A DNA stretch of 64,000 bases from Pannonibacter anstelovis (GCF_036881715.1 NZ_JBAKBF010000001.1:186001-250000); one strand, 5' to 3'. Shown: positions 54,468 to 63,434, counted from the first letter of the stretch. Made by a program: numbers and translations. Notes: generated from the letters alone by a model not told the origin.

Positions 54468-54586
54468 GTGATGCAATGAAGGTCATGCAAGGGAAGGGAC
54501 TGCCGGGAACGGCAGGAGAGGGCGGGCGTGAATGAGTGACAGCGGAGGCGCTGCGTCAAAACTTCCAGCGAGTCTTGCGAGGGGAA

Positions 54587-54610
54587 GCAGGCGTCCTGAA
54601 GGACGCCTGC
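54587..54610. other. Perfect 10-bp hairpin, unknown role
   Basis: GCAGGCGTCC, loop TGAA, GGACGCCTGC, without a T-run on either side. It lies 120 bases after the CRP-like palindrome and could be part of a small RNA or a leader. Confidence 0.4.
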
Positions 54611-55005
54611 GCACCCGAAGCGCAGGATTCGGGCACGGCCATCCGCTTGGCTCCCGATATGGTAAATTGTTTCTCTCTGCCTTCAGTTTGGAGAAGCCTC
54701 CGCAAATGGCGGAAAACCGGCAATCCGGGACTTTGCGGTGCACCTCAGGTGGTTTGGCGTGTGCTGCGGCGGTTTGGGACTTGGCGAAGCAGTAAGGATC
54801 AGGTAACCACTATGCGATTAACTGCGGCTGTTGCATTTCTGCGGGGGCGGAATGCACTTGCGCGCAAGGGGCCTAACGGTCAGTTTGCGCAACCGCGAGA
54901 CAGCGCCGGGAAACCGGCTTTATGGAGCGCGTGTGCTGGGGCCGCCAGACGCGTTGTGAGTGGGACGGCAGGATGCAAGGTTTGGGGAAACGCCCGGTGG
55001 CAGCA

Positions 55006-56316
55006 ATGGCTGAAGAGGCTGTGTGCGCCAGCAAGGACGCTCAGGAGGCAGGCGGTGTTAAACTCCGCAAGCCCGCCCTGAAACTGATGATCGCACTCTC
55101 CGCGGCGCTTGCACTGGCAGCCTGCGAGAGCGCGCCCAAGAAACGCTCTTCCGAATATTTTCCTGAATCAAAATACGGCGTGAAGGCCAGCCCCCGCGTT
55201 GTGGCCGATGGCAAGCCGGTGCCCAAGGGCGGTGGCCGCGCCATCGTCGGCAAGCCCTACAAGGTGGCAGGTCGCTGGTACTATCCCAAGGAAGTGCCAG
55301 GCTACACGAAGGTTGGTTTTGCCTCCTGGTACGGCGAGGCCTTCCATGGACGCAAGACGGCCAATGGCGAGATTTATGACCGCCACTCGCTGACCGCTGC
55401 GCACACCACCATGCCGCTTCCGTCCTATGCCCGCGTCACAAACGTGGAAAATGGCCGCTCGATGATCGTGCGCGTCAACGACCGCGGGCCGTTCCACGGC
55501 AACCGCGAGATCGATCTGTCGCAGCGCGTCGCCAAGATGCTGGGCACCAAACAGTCCGGCATCGGCAAGGTGAAGGTGGAATACATCGGTCCGGCGCGTA
55601 TGGACGGCAGGGATGAAGAGTTTCTGCTGGCCAGCTATGAAGGGCCGGGCGCCGTGACACCGGGCGGAACGATGCCGGGAACCATGCTGGCTGAAGCTCC
55701 TGCTGCGGCACCGGCAGCCAATGTCATGGTGGCTTCCGCCGAGCCGCTGGCGCAGGGCGCGGGCAGCACGAACTATGTACCGAGCTTTGCGCCCCGGCCG
55801 CGTCCTTTGACCTTGCCGCAGCCGGTGACAGTGGCCTCCACCTCAGGCACGACCCATCCGCAGCTTGACCCGTCCTACATGATCGCCTTCGATCCGGCGG
55901 TTGCCTACGAGAGCTCTGCGCAGATCATGGTTGCCTCGGCAAGCCCGGCTGTATCTGCGGTTAATGCCACTCCTGCGGCCACCGAGGCTCAGGCCATCAT
56001 GAGCCCGGCTGCCGTGACCGGGGCTGAGGTTCCAGTTCCCGCTCCCGCCGTCCAGACGCTGGGGGCGCAGCCGCAGACCCTTGGTACGATCCGCGTACCC
56101 GCGGCATCGCCGGTGAATGCGGCACCAGCTGCCTATCAGGACCCCGCAGCCGCCCAGCCCCAGATGATCTGGCAGCCGGGACTTAACGCACCGCGCAACC
56201 TGCTGCGTGGCGGCGCCGTGTCGTCCTATGCGGCAAACGACCGTATCAATGGTGTTTTCGGCGCGTTCGAAACGTTCGAGAGCAGCGCGACGCCCCTTCA
56301 GAAGCTGAGCCGCTGA
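55006..56316 (+). CDS. rlpA: RlpA-family septal-ring lytic transglycosylase lipoprotein
   Basis: 436 aa from the ATG at 55006; ATGs at 54973 and 54922 are possible and none has a strong ribosome site. A lipoprotein signal ends in the lipobox LALAAC (Cys40 with this start). The double-psi beta-barrel domain follows (about 105-200) with GFASWYGEAFHGRKTANGE, the LPSYARVTNVENGRS strand and the catalytic-site VNDRGPF. A long Ala/Pro-rich C-terminal region replaces the SPOR domain found in E. coli RlpA. It precedes a D,D-carboxypeptidase-like gene, an order common in alphaproteobacteria. Confidence 0.88.
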   Translation: MAEEAVCASKDAQEAGGVKLRKPALKLMIALSAALALAACESAPKKRSSEYFPESKYGVKASPRVVADGKPVPKGGGRAIVGKPYKVAGRWYYPKEVPGYTKVGFASWYGEAFHGRKTANGEIYDRHSLTAAHTTMPLPSYARVTNVENGRSMIVRVNDRGPFHGNREIDLSQRVAKMLGTKQSGIGKVKVEYIGPARMDGRDEEFLLASYEGPGAVTPGGTMPGTMLAEAPAAAPAANVMVASAEPLAQGAGSTNYVPSFAPRPRPLTLPQPVTVASTSGTTHPQLDPSYMIAFDPAVAYESSAQIMVASASPAVSAVNATPAATEAQAIMSPAAVTGAEVPVPAPAVQTLGAQPQTLGTIRVPAASPVNAAPAAYQDPAAAQPQMIWQPGLNAPRNLLRGGAVSSYAANDRINGVFGAFETFESSATPLQKLSR

Positions 56317-56397
56317 TTTCGTGGCCAGCGCCCGGCCTCGACCGGGCCTGAAACGGGCCAGGTGGAACATGTGCGGGACATGACCGGGCAGGGTGGA

Positions 56398-57591
56398 ATG
56401 GCCGTGCGGCCGCTACAGACAAGGGTTAGATCTTTCAGCCTTGCGGTCCTTGCCGCAGGGTTTCTGGTTTTAGGCGTGTTCTCACCACAAGACGCCGCCG
56501 CGCAGGATGTGCTTGCGACGAAGGCGGTGACAGCCATCCTTGTCGATCAGTCCAGCAACACGCTGCTCTATGCGAAGGCGCCGGATCAACCGTTCGAGCC
56601 GGGCTCACTCGCCAAGGTGATGACTGCAGCCGCCGTCTTTGATGCGCTGAAGGCTGGAGAGGTTACCCCCGAGACGCTTTACACCGTCAGCGAGCATGCC
56701 TGGCGCACAGGTGGTGCGCCGTCACGCGGGGCGACGATGTTTGCGTCCGTGAAGTCGCAGATCGCCATCTCCGATCTGTTGCAGGGGCTCATTGTCCATA
56801 ATGCGAATGACGCGGCCATCGTGCTGGCCGAGGGGCTCGCGGGCAGCGAGGAGGCCTTCGCGGAGAGGATGAATGCGCTTGCCACCAGGCTTGGCATGAA
56901 GAACACGCACTTTGCCAATCCAACAGGCTATCCTGCACCGGGCGCGAAGGTGACGGCACGCGATCTCAGCCTGCTGGCGGGGTATATTCTGAGTGAGCAC
57001 AAGGACCGGTACGGTCTGTTCAGCCAGCCGGAGTTCACCTGGAACAATATCTTCCAGCGTGCGAAGAACCCGTTTCTGGGCAATGTCACCGGCCTTGACG
57101 GGCTGGGAGCAGGGCAGAGCGAACCGGGCGGGTTCAGCGGTCTTGTCTCTGTGGAGCGGGACGGGCGGCGTGTGATCGCGGCCCTCTCCGGCCTTCCCAG
57201 CGACAAGGCGCGGCTGGCGTCGGTTAAGGACCTTGTCGAAGGCGCCTGGGATGCCTTTACCCTCAACCGCCTGTTTGATGCCGGGGCGCAGGTGGCCAGC
57301 GCCCGCGTGTTCGGCGGTACGGCAGGGGAGGTGCCTCTGGTGGCGGCACAGAATGTCGATGTCCTGCTGCCAAACGGCGGGACGATGAATTACCGTCTGC
57401 GCGCCGTTTATGAGGGGCCGTTGATTGCGCCGGTTGAAAAAGGGGCCCTCGCGGGCGAAATCAGGGTGCTGGGGCCGGATGATGCCGTCGTCTACCGGGC
57501 TCCGCTTCTGACGGGCAGTGACATCCGTGAGGGCACATTAAGCCAGCGGGCCATGAATGGTGTGCGCCAGTTGTTGTTCGGCTGGTTATGA
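56398..57591 (+). CDS. D-alanyl-D-alanine carboxypeptidase-like protein with altered SxN and KTG motifs
   Basis: 397 aa from ATG 56398 with AGGGTGGA before it; a signal peptide (SFSLAVLAAGFLVLGVF, cut after AAAQ) follows. The penicillin-binding S11 fold is clear: PGSLAKVM contains the nucleophile Ser70 and Lys73. The second motif, normally SGN, reads Asn135-Ala-Asn137 (VHNANDAA), and the third, normally KTG, reads Gly237-Ala-Gly239 (DGLGAGQSEPGG). Loss of the KTG lysine makes normal carboxypeptidase activity doubtful. A C-terminal beta domain (about 290-370) as in PBP5 is present. It lies between rlpA and tmk. Confidence 0.85.
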   Translation: MAVRPLQTRVRSFSLAVLAAGFLVLGVFSPQDAAAQDVLATKAVTAILVDQSSNTLLYAKAPDQPFEPGSLAKVMTAAAVFDALKAGEVTPETLYTVSEHAWRTGGAPSRGATMFASVKSQIAISDLLQGLIVHNANDAAIVLAEGLAGSEEAFAERMNALATRLGMKNTHFANPTGYPAPGAKVTARDLSLLAGYILSEHKDRYGLFSQPEFTWNNIFQRAKNPFLGNVTGLDGLGAGQSEPGGFSGLVSVERDGRRVIAALSGLPSDKARLASVKDLVEGAWDAFTLNRLFDAGAQVASARVFGGTAGEVPLVAAQNVDVLLPNGGTMNYRLRAVYEGPLIAPVEKGALAGEIRVLGPDDAVVYRAPLLTGSDIREGTLSQRAMNGVRQLLFGWL

Positions 57592-57629
57592 TACAGCGCC
57601 CTGCGGGGCGCATGAGTTGGAGAGTTTCC

Positions 57630-58307
57630 TTGGCGCTGGGGCGGTTCATCACATTTGAAGGCGGGGAAGGGGCCGGCAAGTCGACCCAGATCCGGCGCCT
57701 GCGCGAGCGTCTGCAGCAACAGGGGCTGGACGTGACCCTCACACGTGAACCGGGCGGCTCGCCGGGCGCGGAGATGATCCGCGAAGTGCTACTGTCGGGT
57801 GCTGCGCGCAAGCTGGGCCCGCGCGGCGAGGCCATGCTGTTTGCCGCCGCCCGTGCCGACCATGTGGACGTGACCATCCGCCCGGCGCTGGAGCGCGGGC
57901 AGTGGGTGCTGTGTGACCGCTATGCCGATTCGACGCGGGTCTATCAGGGGGAAGCAGGCGTAGAGCCGCAAGTGCTGGATGTGCTGGAAGTGACGGCCAC
58001 AAACGGCCTGAGGCCTGACCTGACGGTGCTCATCGACGTTCCGGCTGCCATCGGCCTGAAACGGGTGGACACGAGGGCGCAGAATGCCAGCGGCAGCAGC
58101 CCGGACCGGTTCGAGACCGACACCCTGGAGACCCATGAACGGCGGCGGCAGCTTTTTCTGGAGCTTGCGGACGCCGAACCGGACCGTATCGTGGTTATTG
58201 ATGGTGCCCAGGATGCGGGCGAAGTCGAAGAAGCCATCTGGCAGGTGGTGTCCTCCCGCTTCGGCCTGAAGAACCGGCAAGGCGCAGGACCCGTTCATGG
58301 CGCGTAA
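57630..58307 (+). CDS. tmk: Thymidylate kinase
   Basis: 225 aa from a TTG at 57630, favoured because GGAGAG lies 5 bases before it and the protein then begins MALGRFITFEGGEGAGKST. ATGs at 57612 and 57588 have no site, and a small hairpin (GCGCCC/GGGCGC, 57596-57611) abuts the former. P-loop EGGEGAGKST, the TREPGGSPGAEMIR LID-related segment and DRYADSTRVYQG (the dTMP-binding DRY motif) are present. It phosphorylates dTMP to dTDP. It overlaps holB by 11 bases. Confidence 0.94.
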   Translation: MALGRFITFEGGEGAGKSTQIRRLRERLQQQGLDVTLTREPGGSPGAEMIREVLLSGAARKLGPRGEAMLFAAARADHVDVTIRPALERGQWVLCDRYADSTRVYQGEAGVEPQVLDVLEVTATNGLRPDLTVLIDVPAAIGLKRVDTRAQNASGSSPDRFETDTLETHERRRQLFLELADAEPDRIVVIDGAQDAGEVEEAIWQVVSSRFGLKNRQGAGPVHGA

Positions 58308-59367
58308 CGCGGAAATCGAGGCCGTTCCGGAAGCTGACGCCATTGATGGTGTGCCGCTGCCGCGCGAGCAGTTTTTGCTTGTCGGGCATGACGCAGCGGA
58401 GCGGGAGCTGATCGAGGCCTACCGCTCGCCGCGCTTCCACCATGCCTGGCTGGTGGGCGGGCAGAAAGGCATCGGCAAGGCAACACTTGCCTTCCGCTTT
58501 GCCCGGTTTGCGCTGGCCCACCCGGACAGATTTTCCGCAGACGTTGCCGCTGCCACCAGCCTTGCCGTGCCCGAGGGGCATATCGTCAGCCGCCAGATTG
58601 CGGCGGGTGCCAGCCCCAATGTGCTGCATTTGCGCAGGCCCTATAACGAGAAGACGAAGCGCTTCAAGACCGATCTGCCGGTCGATGAGGTGCGGCGCAC
58701 CGTGTCCTTCTTCGGCACCACAGCGTCCGGGCAGGGGCTGCGGATCTGCATCGTCGATGCAGCGGATGACATGAACGCCAGTTCCGCCAATGCGCTTCTG
58801 AAAATCCTGGAAGAGCCGCCTGCGAACTCCCTGTTTTTCGTGCTGTCGCACGCACCGGGCCGTCTGCTGCCGACCATCCGCTCGCGCTGCCGCAGGCTTG
58901 ATCTGCATCCGCTGGACGAGCGTGCCATGACACAGGCACTCACCGGCATGGGAAGCGCTGCTGATCCCACCGCCATGGCGGATGTGGCGCGCTTTGCGGG
59001 CGGCAGCCTGCGCTCGGCCTTGCTGCTGCTGGCGGGCGAGGGACTCGCAGTGACGCAGGGCTTCCATAATCTCGCCTCCAGCCTGCCGCGCGTCGATCCC
59101 GTGGCGCTGCATGCCTTTGCCGATCTCGTTTCGGCGCGCGGTGAAACCGACAACTGGGAAGCCTTCCTCTCGGTGGCGCGGGACTGGATACATGCACAGT
59201 TGCGCGGACCGGACGCGGGGCACGGCTCACGGCTTGTCAGGTGGACCGAGGTATGGGAAAAGATGGGCCGCGCGGCGGCGGATGCCGAGGCGCTCAATCT
59301 TGACAAGAAACAGGTAGTCATCGACGTGTTCCGGTCCCTCTCCGAGGCCATGCGAATGCCTGCATGA
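58297..59367 (+). CDS. holB: DNA polymerase III delta-prime subunit HolB
   Basis: 356 aa AAA+ clamp-loader subunit. It shows FHHAWLVGGQKGIGKATLAFRFA (P-loop-like), RISIVDAAD-type strand (here ICIVDAADDMNASSANALLKILEEPP) and the sensor SHAPGRLLPTIRSRCRRLDL with the SRC motif. A C-terminal helical domain ends in the region DVFRSLSEAMRMPA. It overlaps tmk and precedes metG by about 100 bases, the standard alphaproteobacterial order. Confidence 0.95.
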   Translation: MARNAEIEAVPEADAIDGVPLPREQFLLVGHDAAERELIEAYRSPRFHHAWLVGGQKGIGKATLAFRFARFALAHPDRFSADVAAATSLAVPEGHIVSRQIAAGASPNVLHLRRPYNEKTKRFKTDLPVDEVRRTVSFFGTTASGQGLRICIVDAADDMNASSANALLKILEEPPANSLFFVLSHAPGRLLPTIRSRCRRLDLHPLDERAMTQALTGMGSAADPTAMADVARFAGGSLRSALLLLAGEGLAVTQGFHNLASSLPRVDPVALHAFADLVSARGETDNWEAFLSVARDWIHAQLRGPDAGHGSRLVRWTEVWEKMGRAAADAEALNLDKKQVVIDVFRSLSEAMRMPA

Positions 59368-59465
59368 AGCCTTGCCGCCCGCAAGGCACCTGCTGATGAC
59401 CGGACGCATGTCCGTCTGTTTCTCCCGTTTGTAGCCAGTTCTCGCCCGAAAGCATCCGAAGCGTC

Positions 59466-61022
59466 ATGACCGACAAGCCCCGCTACTACATCACCACGGC
59501 CATTTCCTATCCCAACGGTGTGCCGCACATTGGCCATGCCTATGAGGCGATTGCCACCGATGCGATGGCCCGTTTCCAGCGGCTGGATGGCAAGGATGTG
59601 TTCTTCCTGACGGGCACGGATGAACACGGGCAGAAGATGCTGCAGACGGCGCGCAAGGAAGGCATCACCGCGCAGGAACTGGCGGACCGCAACTCGGCCC
59701 GCTTCCGCGCCATGGTGGAGGCCCTCGGCTGCACCAACAACGACTTCATCCGCACCAGCGAGGAGCGGCACCACAAGTCGAGCCAGGAAATCTGGAAGCG
59801 GATGGCGGCAAATGGCGACATCTACAAGGACAGCTATTCCGGCTGGTACTCCGTGCGTGACGAGGCTTTCTATCAGGAGGGCGAGACAGAAGTGCGCGCT
59901 GATGGCGTGCGCTACGGCCCGCAAGGCACGCCGGTGGAATGGGTGGAGGAGGAGAGCTACTTCTTCCGCCTGTCCGCCTATCAGGACAAGCTGCTGGCCC
60001 ATTATGAGGCCAATCCCGATTTCATCGGCCCGTCCGAGCGCCGGAACGAGATCGTCAGCTTCGTCAGCCGCGGCCTGAAGGACCTGTCCGTTTCGCGCAC
60101 GACCTTTGACTGGGGCATCCCGGTGCCGGGCGACGAGCGGCACGTGATGTATGTTTGGGTGGATGCGCTCACCAACTACATTACCGGCGCAGGCTTCCCG
60201 GATGAGAGCGACGCACGCTGGTCCTACTGGCCGGCGGATGCCCATATCATCGGCAAGGACATCATCCGCTTCCATGCGGTCTACTGGCCTGCCTTCCTGA
60301 TGTCGGCCGGCATTCCGCTGCCCAAGCGTGTCTATGCTCACGGCTTCCTGTTCAACCGCGGGGAGAAGATGTCGAAGTCGGTCGGCAACGTCATCGATCC
60401 CTTCAGCCTGATCGAGCATTACGGCCTCGACCAGACCCGCTATTTCTTCCTGCGCGAGGTGCCCTTCGGACAGGACGGCAACTACAGCCACGAGGCGATC
60501 GTCAACCGCATCAATGCGGACCTTGCCAATGACCTTGGCAATCTGGCGTCGCGCTCCCTGTCGATGATCTCCAAGAACTGCGATGGCAAGCTGCCGCAGC
60601 CGGGTGCCTTGCAGCCAGCCGACGAGGCCATTCTGGCGCAGGCCGATGCCATGCTGGAGACCTGCCGTGCCGCTTTCGGCAAGCAGGAAATCCATGCAGG
60701 CCTTGCCTGCATCTGGGCCTGTGTGGCCGAAGCCAACCGCTACTTCGCCGCGCAGGAGCCCTGGGCACTGAAGAAGACCGATCCGGAGCGCATGAACACG
60801 GTGCTCTATGTCACGGCCGAAGTGATCCGCCAGATCGCCATTCTGGCTCAGCCGGTGACCCCCACTGCAGCGGCCAAGCTGCTGGACAACCTCTCGGTAC
60901 CGGCGGGCGCACGCAGCTTCGCAACGCTTGGCGCAGGCGGACGGCTTGCCGCTGGCGTGGAAATCCCGAAGCCCGAGCCGGCCTTCCCGCGCTACGTGGA
61001 ACCGGAACAGGCGGACGCATAA
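59466..61022 (+). CDS. metG: Methionyl-tRNA synthetase
   Basis: 518 aa class I synthetase of the short form. It shows the HIGH-type motif PHIGHAYEA in YYITTAISYPNGVPHIGHA, the KMSKS motif at GEKMSKSVGNVIDP, and FHAVYWPAFLMSAGI. It lacks the C-terminal tRNA-binding EMAP domain and the zinc-knuckle cysteines of the E. coli enzyme, as usual for this clade. It charges initiator and elongator tRNA-Met. A terminator-like hairpin follows. Confidence 0.97.
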   Translation: MTDKPRYYITTAISYPNGVPHIGHAYEAIATDAMARFQRLDGKDVFFLTGTDEHGQKMLQTARKEGITAQELADRNSARFRAMVEALGCTNNDFIRTSEERHHKSSQEIWKRMAANGDIYKDSYSGWYSVRDEAFYQEGETEVRADGVRYGPQGTPVEWVEEESYFFRLSAYQDKLLAHYEANPDFIGPSERRNEIVSFVSRGLKDLSVSRTTFDWGIPVPGDERHVMYVWVDALTNYITGAGFPDESDARWSYWPADAHIIGKDIIRFHAVYWPAFLMSAGIPLPKRVYAHGFLFNRGEKMSKSVGNVIDPFSLIEHYGLDQTRYFFLREVPFGQDGNYSHEAIVNRINADLANDLGNLASRSLSMISKNCDGKLPQPGALQPADEAILAQADAMLETCRAAFGKQEIHAGLACIWACVAEANRYFAAQEPWALKKTDPERMNTVLYVTAEVIRQIAILAQPVTPTAAAKLLDNLSVPAGARSFATLGAGGRLAAGVEIPKPEPAFPRYVEPEQADA

Positions 61023-61036
61023 GCCGCCCCAGATTC

Positions 61037-61064
61037 GAAAGGGCGGGGAAAACCCCGCTCTTTC
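61037..61064. terminator. Hairpin after metG
   Basis: GAAAGGGCGGGG, loop AAAA, CCCCGCTCTTTC: a 12-bp stem with one G-T wobble, 14 bases after the metG stop. The T-tract is short (TTTC), so termination strength is uncertain. Confidence 0.6.
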
Positions 61065-61079
61065 ATAATGTTATGATCG

Positions 61080-61147
61080 CGATCCACAGCGGAGCACACC
61101 GGTTCTCCACATGGATTGCCCGCATGTTATCCACAAGGTTTCCCACA
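61080..61147 (+). promoter_or_regulatory. Cluster of DnaA-box-like 9-mers upstream of tatD
   Basis: One perfect box TTATCCACA at 61127-61135, a one-mismatch box TTCTCCACA at 61103-61111, and two weaker ones, CGATCCACA at 61080-61088 and TTTCCCACA at 61139-61147, all in one orientation within 70 bases. The last two lie in a 12-base near-direct repeat CCACAAGGTTTC / CCACAAGGCTTC. They may regulate tatD through DnaA; chance cannot be excluded. Confidence 0.45.
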
Positions 61148-61157
61148 AGGCTTCCCT

Positions 61158-61946
61158 ATGCTTGTCGACAGTCATTGCCATCTCGATTTCCCCGACTTCG
61201 AAGCCGAGCGGGACGAGGTGATTGCTCGCGCCCATGCGGCAGGCGTGAAGCTGATGGTCACGATCTCCACCCGGGTACGCAAGTTCCCGCAAGTGCTGGC
61301 CATCGCGGAAGCCTATGACAGCGTTTACTGCTCGGTCGGAACCCATCCGCACAACGCCCATGAGGAACTGGACGTGACGGCGGACGAACTGGTGAAGCTG
61401 GCGCAGCATCCGAAGGTCGTGGCGATTGGCGAAGCCGGGCTCGACTATTTTTACGACAAGGCACCGCGGGCCTCGCAGGCGCAGGGGTTGAGAACCCATA
61501 TCGAGGCGGCCCGGCGCACCCAGCTGCCGCTGGTTATCCATTCGCGTGATGCGGATGAGGACATGATGGCCATCCTGAGCGAGGAAATGGGGCAGGGGGC
61601 GTTTCCGGCGCTGCTGCACTGCTTCTCTTCAGGGCCAGAGCTTGCCCGGCGCGGGGTTGAACTGGGGCTTTATGTGTCCTTCTCCGGCATTCTGACGTTC
61701 AAGCGCTCGGAGGAAATCCGCGAGATTGCCGCCAGCGTGCCGCTTGACCGGCTGCTGGTCGAAACCGATGCGCCTTATCTTGCCCCTCAGCCCAAGCGCG
61801 GCCAGAGGAACGAGCCAGCCTATACGGCCTTCACCGCGCAGACCCTTGCCGAAGTGCATGGCGTGAGCGCAGAGGAGATGGCGCGGCAGACGACGGAGAA
61901 TTTCTTCCGTCTCTTCTCCAAGGCGAAACGGCCGGAGGCAGAATGA
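61158..61946 (+). CDS. TatD-family metal-dependent hydrolase/deoxyribonuclease
   Basis: 262 aa from the ATG at 61158 (MLVDSHCHLDFPDF), with AAGG 7 bases before. The metal ligands are in place: HCH near the N-terminus, the Glu in AIGEAGLDYFYD, His in LVIHSRDADEDMMAIL and LLHCFSSGPELA, and Asp in LVETDAPYLAP. TatD proteins are 3'-5' exonucleases or D-aminoacyl hydrolases. It overlaps the next gene by 4 bases. Confidence 0.93.
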   Translation: MLVDSHCHLDFPDFEAERDEVIARAHAAGVKLMVTISTRVRKFPQVLAIAEAYDSVYCSVGTHPHNAHEELDVTADELVKLAQHPKVVAIGEAGLDYFYDKAPRASQAQGLRTHIEAARRTQLPLVIHSRDADEDMMAILSEEMGQGAFPALLHCFSSGPELARRGVELGLYVSFSGILTFKRSEEIREIAASVPLDRLLVETDAPYLAPQPKRGQRNEPAYTAFTAQTLAEVHGVSAEEMARQTTENFFRLFSKAKRPEAE

Positions 61947-62776
61947 GCGCAGAGCTGGAGATCACCATCCTTGGCTGCGGATCATCAGGGGGCGTGCCGC
62001 GTCTTGGTGACGACTGGGGACGTTGTGATCCGGCCGAGCCGCGCAACCGCCGCAGCCGCTGCGCTCTGCTTGTCCGCCAGAGGGGCGAGGGCGGCGAGAC
62101 CACGGTGCTGATCGACACCGGGCCGGACATGCGCGCCCAGCTGCTGGAGGCCGGGGTCGGCTACCTCGACGCCGTGATCTACACCCACGCCCACGCGGAC
62201 CACCTGCATGGCATCGATGACCTGAGGATGCTGGCGCTGCGCAACCGCATGAAGGTGCCGGTCTATATGGACGAGCCCACATCCGCGCGGGCTCATGCAG
62301 CTTTCGGTTATTGCTTCGAGACGCCTCCAGGATCTTCATATCCGCCGATCCTTGACGAGCGGCGGCTGACGGCAGGCGTGGAAACCGTGATCACCGGAGC
62401 AGGCGGGCCAATCAGCTTCCTGCCCATACCGGTCCACCACGGGGAGATCGACTCGCTCGCCTTCCGCTTTCAGGATATCGTCTATCTTCCTGATGTGTCG
62501 GAGATTCCCGAAAGCGAAGTCGTGCGGTTTGCCGGTCTGCGGCTGTTCATCATCGACGCCTTGCGCCGCACACCGCACCCCAGTCACTTCTCGCTGGATG
62601 ATGCGCTGCACTGGATCGCAAGCCTGAAGCCCGCACAGGCCATCCTGACCAACATGCACAACGATATGGACTATGCCACGCTCTGCCGTGAGCTGCCGCA
62701 GCATGTGAAACCCGCCCATGACGGCATGGTGATCAGGCTGGCGGGCGGGGCAGCGGCCCCCGGGTCTTCGGACTGA
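61943..62776 (+). CDS. MBL-fold metallohydrolase (PhnP-like)
   Basis: 277 aa starting MSAELEITILGCGSSGGVPR within the tatD stop (ATGA). The beta-lactamase-fold zinc site reads YTHAHADHLHGIDDLR (HxHxDH), with further ligands in IPVHHGE and LPDVSEIPE. It resembles PhnP cyclic phosphodiesterase and tRNase-like hydrolases. The tatD-MBL pair after metG is conserved in alphaproteobacteria, but the substrate is not established. Confidence 0.9.
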   Translation: MSAELEITILGCGSSGGVPRLGDDWGRCDPAEPRNRRSRCALLVRQRGEGGETTVLIDTGPDMRAQLLEAGVGYLDAVIYTHAHADHLHGIDDLRMLALRNRMKVPVYMDEPTSARAHAAFGYCFETPPGSSYPPILDERRLTAGVETVITGAGGPISFLPIPVHHGEIDSLAFRFQDIVYLPDVSEIPESEVVRFAGLRLFIIDALRRTPHPSHFSLDDALHWIASLKPAQAILTNMHNDMDYATLCRELPQHVKPAHDGMVIRLAGGAAAPGSSD

Positions 62777-62786
62777 CCGGCCTCAG

Positions 62787-63434
62787 TCAGCCATTGTCCA
62801 CCGCATAGGACTTCATGAACACGCGCACGGCGGCGGCAATGATCGCCTCTTGTTCGGCTGGCGTGGGAGACGAGCCCGAGGCAAGGAGCATCCGGCGCAT
62901 GGTGCCTGCGATGCACAGATCCAGAAACTGTGTGGCGGCCAGCTCCAGATCGCAATCGACGATCTGGCCGATCTCGTGCCGGTGCAACAGGAACTGCTTG
63001 AGGTGGCGTATGCCCTTCTTCGGGCCTTCTTCATAGAGCAGGGCGCCAAACTCCGGAAATTTTTCCGATGCACCGACCACCATGCGCAGGGTCGAGATGG
63101 TTTCGGGAAGGATCATCCGGGACAGATAGACCCCGCCGAGCCGCATCAGGGCCTCGAAAAGCGGTGCGCTGTCGTCGAGATCAGTCAGGCAATGCTCAGG
63201 CTGCATCTGCCTGTCCTTCAGGATCAGCGCCTTGAACAGGGCTTCCTTGCTGTCGAAATAGACATAGAGCGTGCCCTTCGACACCCCGGCCTCACGGGCG
63301 ATGGTTTCCATGCTGGCCCCGTCAAAGCCATTGGCACGGAACACACGGCGTGCGCCATCCAGAATCTGGTGGCGTTTGGCATTGGCGGTCTGGCCGGACT
63401 TATCTCCGTCTACCTGTGCATCCTGTGCGGTCAT
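62787..63434 (-). CDS. TetR-family transcriptional repressor
   Basis: 215 aa from ATG 63432-63434 (MTAQDAQVDGDKSG). The helix-turn-helix lies at about residues 40-60 (SMETIAREAGVSKGTLYVYF), and the C-terminal domain is the AefR-like type (about 90-205, TISTLRMVVGASEKFPEFG). It is divergent from the emrA gene, with a 21-bp palindrome between, so it most likely represses the EmrA-type efflux system and itself. Confidence 0.92.
   Translation of the reverse strand: MTAQDAQVDGDKSGQTANAKRHQILDGARRVFRANGFDGASMETIAREAGVSKGTLYVYFDSKEALFKALILKDRQMQPEHCLTDLDDSAPLFEALMRLGGVYLSRMILPETISTLRMVVGASEKFPEFGALLYEEGPKKGIRHLKQFLLHRHEIGQIVDCDLELAATQFLDLCIAGTMRRMLLASGSSPTPAEQEAIIAAAVRVFMKSYAVDNG

Larger units (their letters stand above)
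53823..55005. other. Gene-poor stretch between tRNA-Ser and rlpA
   Basis: About 1.2 kb with no open frame of convincing coding character on either strand. It contains overlapping GC-rich palindromes near 54187-54239, a perfect 20-bp palindrome at 54448-54467 and a perfect 10-bp hairpin at 54587-54610. The unusual length for this compact genome suggests unannotated small RNAs or decayed genes. I looked for SRP RNA, 6S and tmRNA signatures by eye and did not find them. Confidence 0.5.

Noticed and set aside
53823..54500. SRP RNA, 6S RNA or tmRNA gene near tRNA-Ser
   Set aside because: No GGAAGGAAGCAGCC-like SRP loop, no long 6S-like bulged helix and no Ala-tRNA-like ends were found by eye.
57596..57611. 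GCGCCC/GGGCGC hairpin as a terminator between the carboxypeptidase and tmk
   Set aside because: Only 6 bp and no T-run; it more likely hides the ATG at 57612 and supports the TTG start of tmk.
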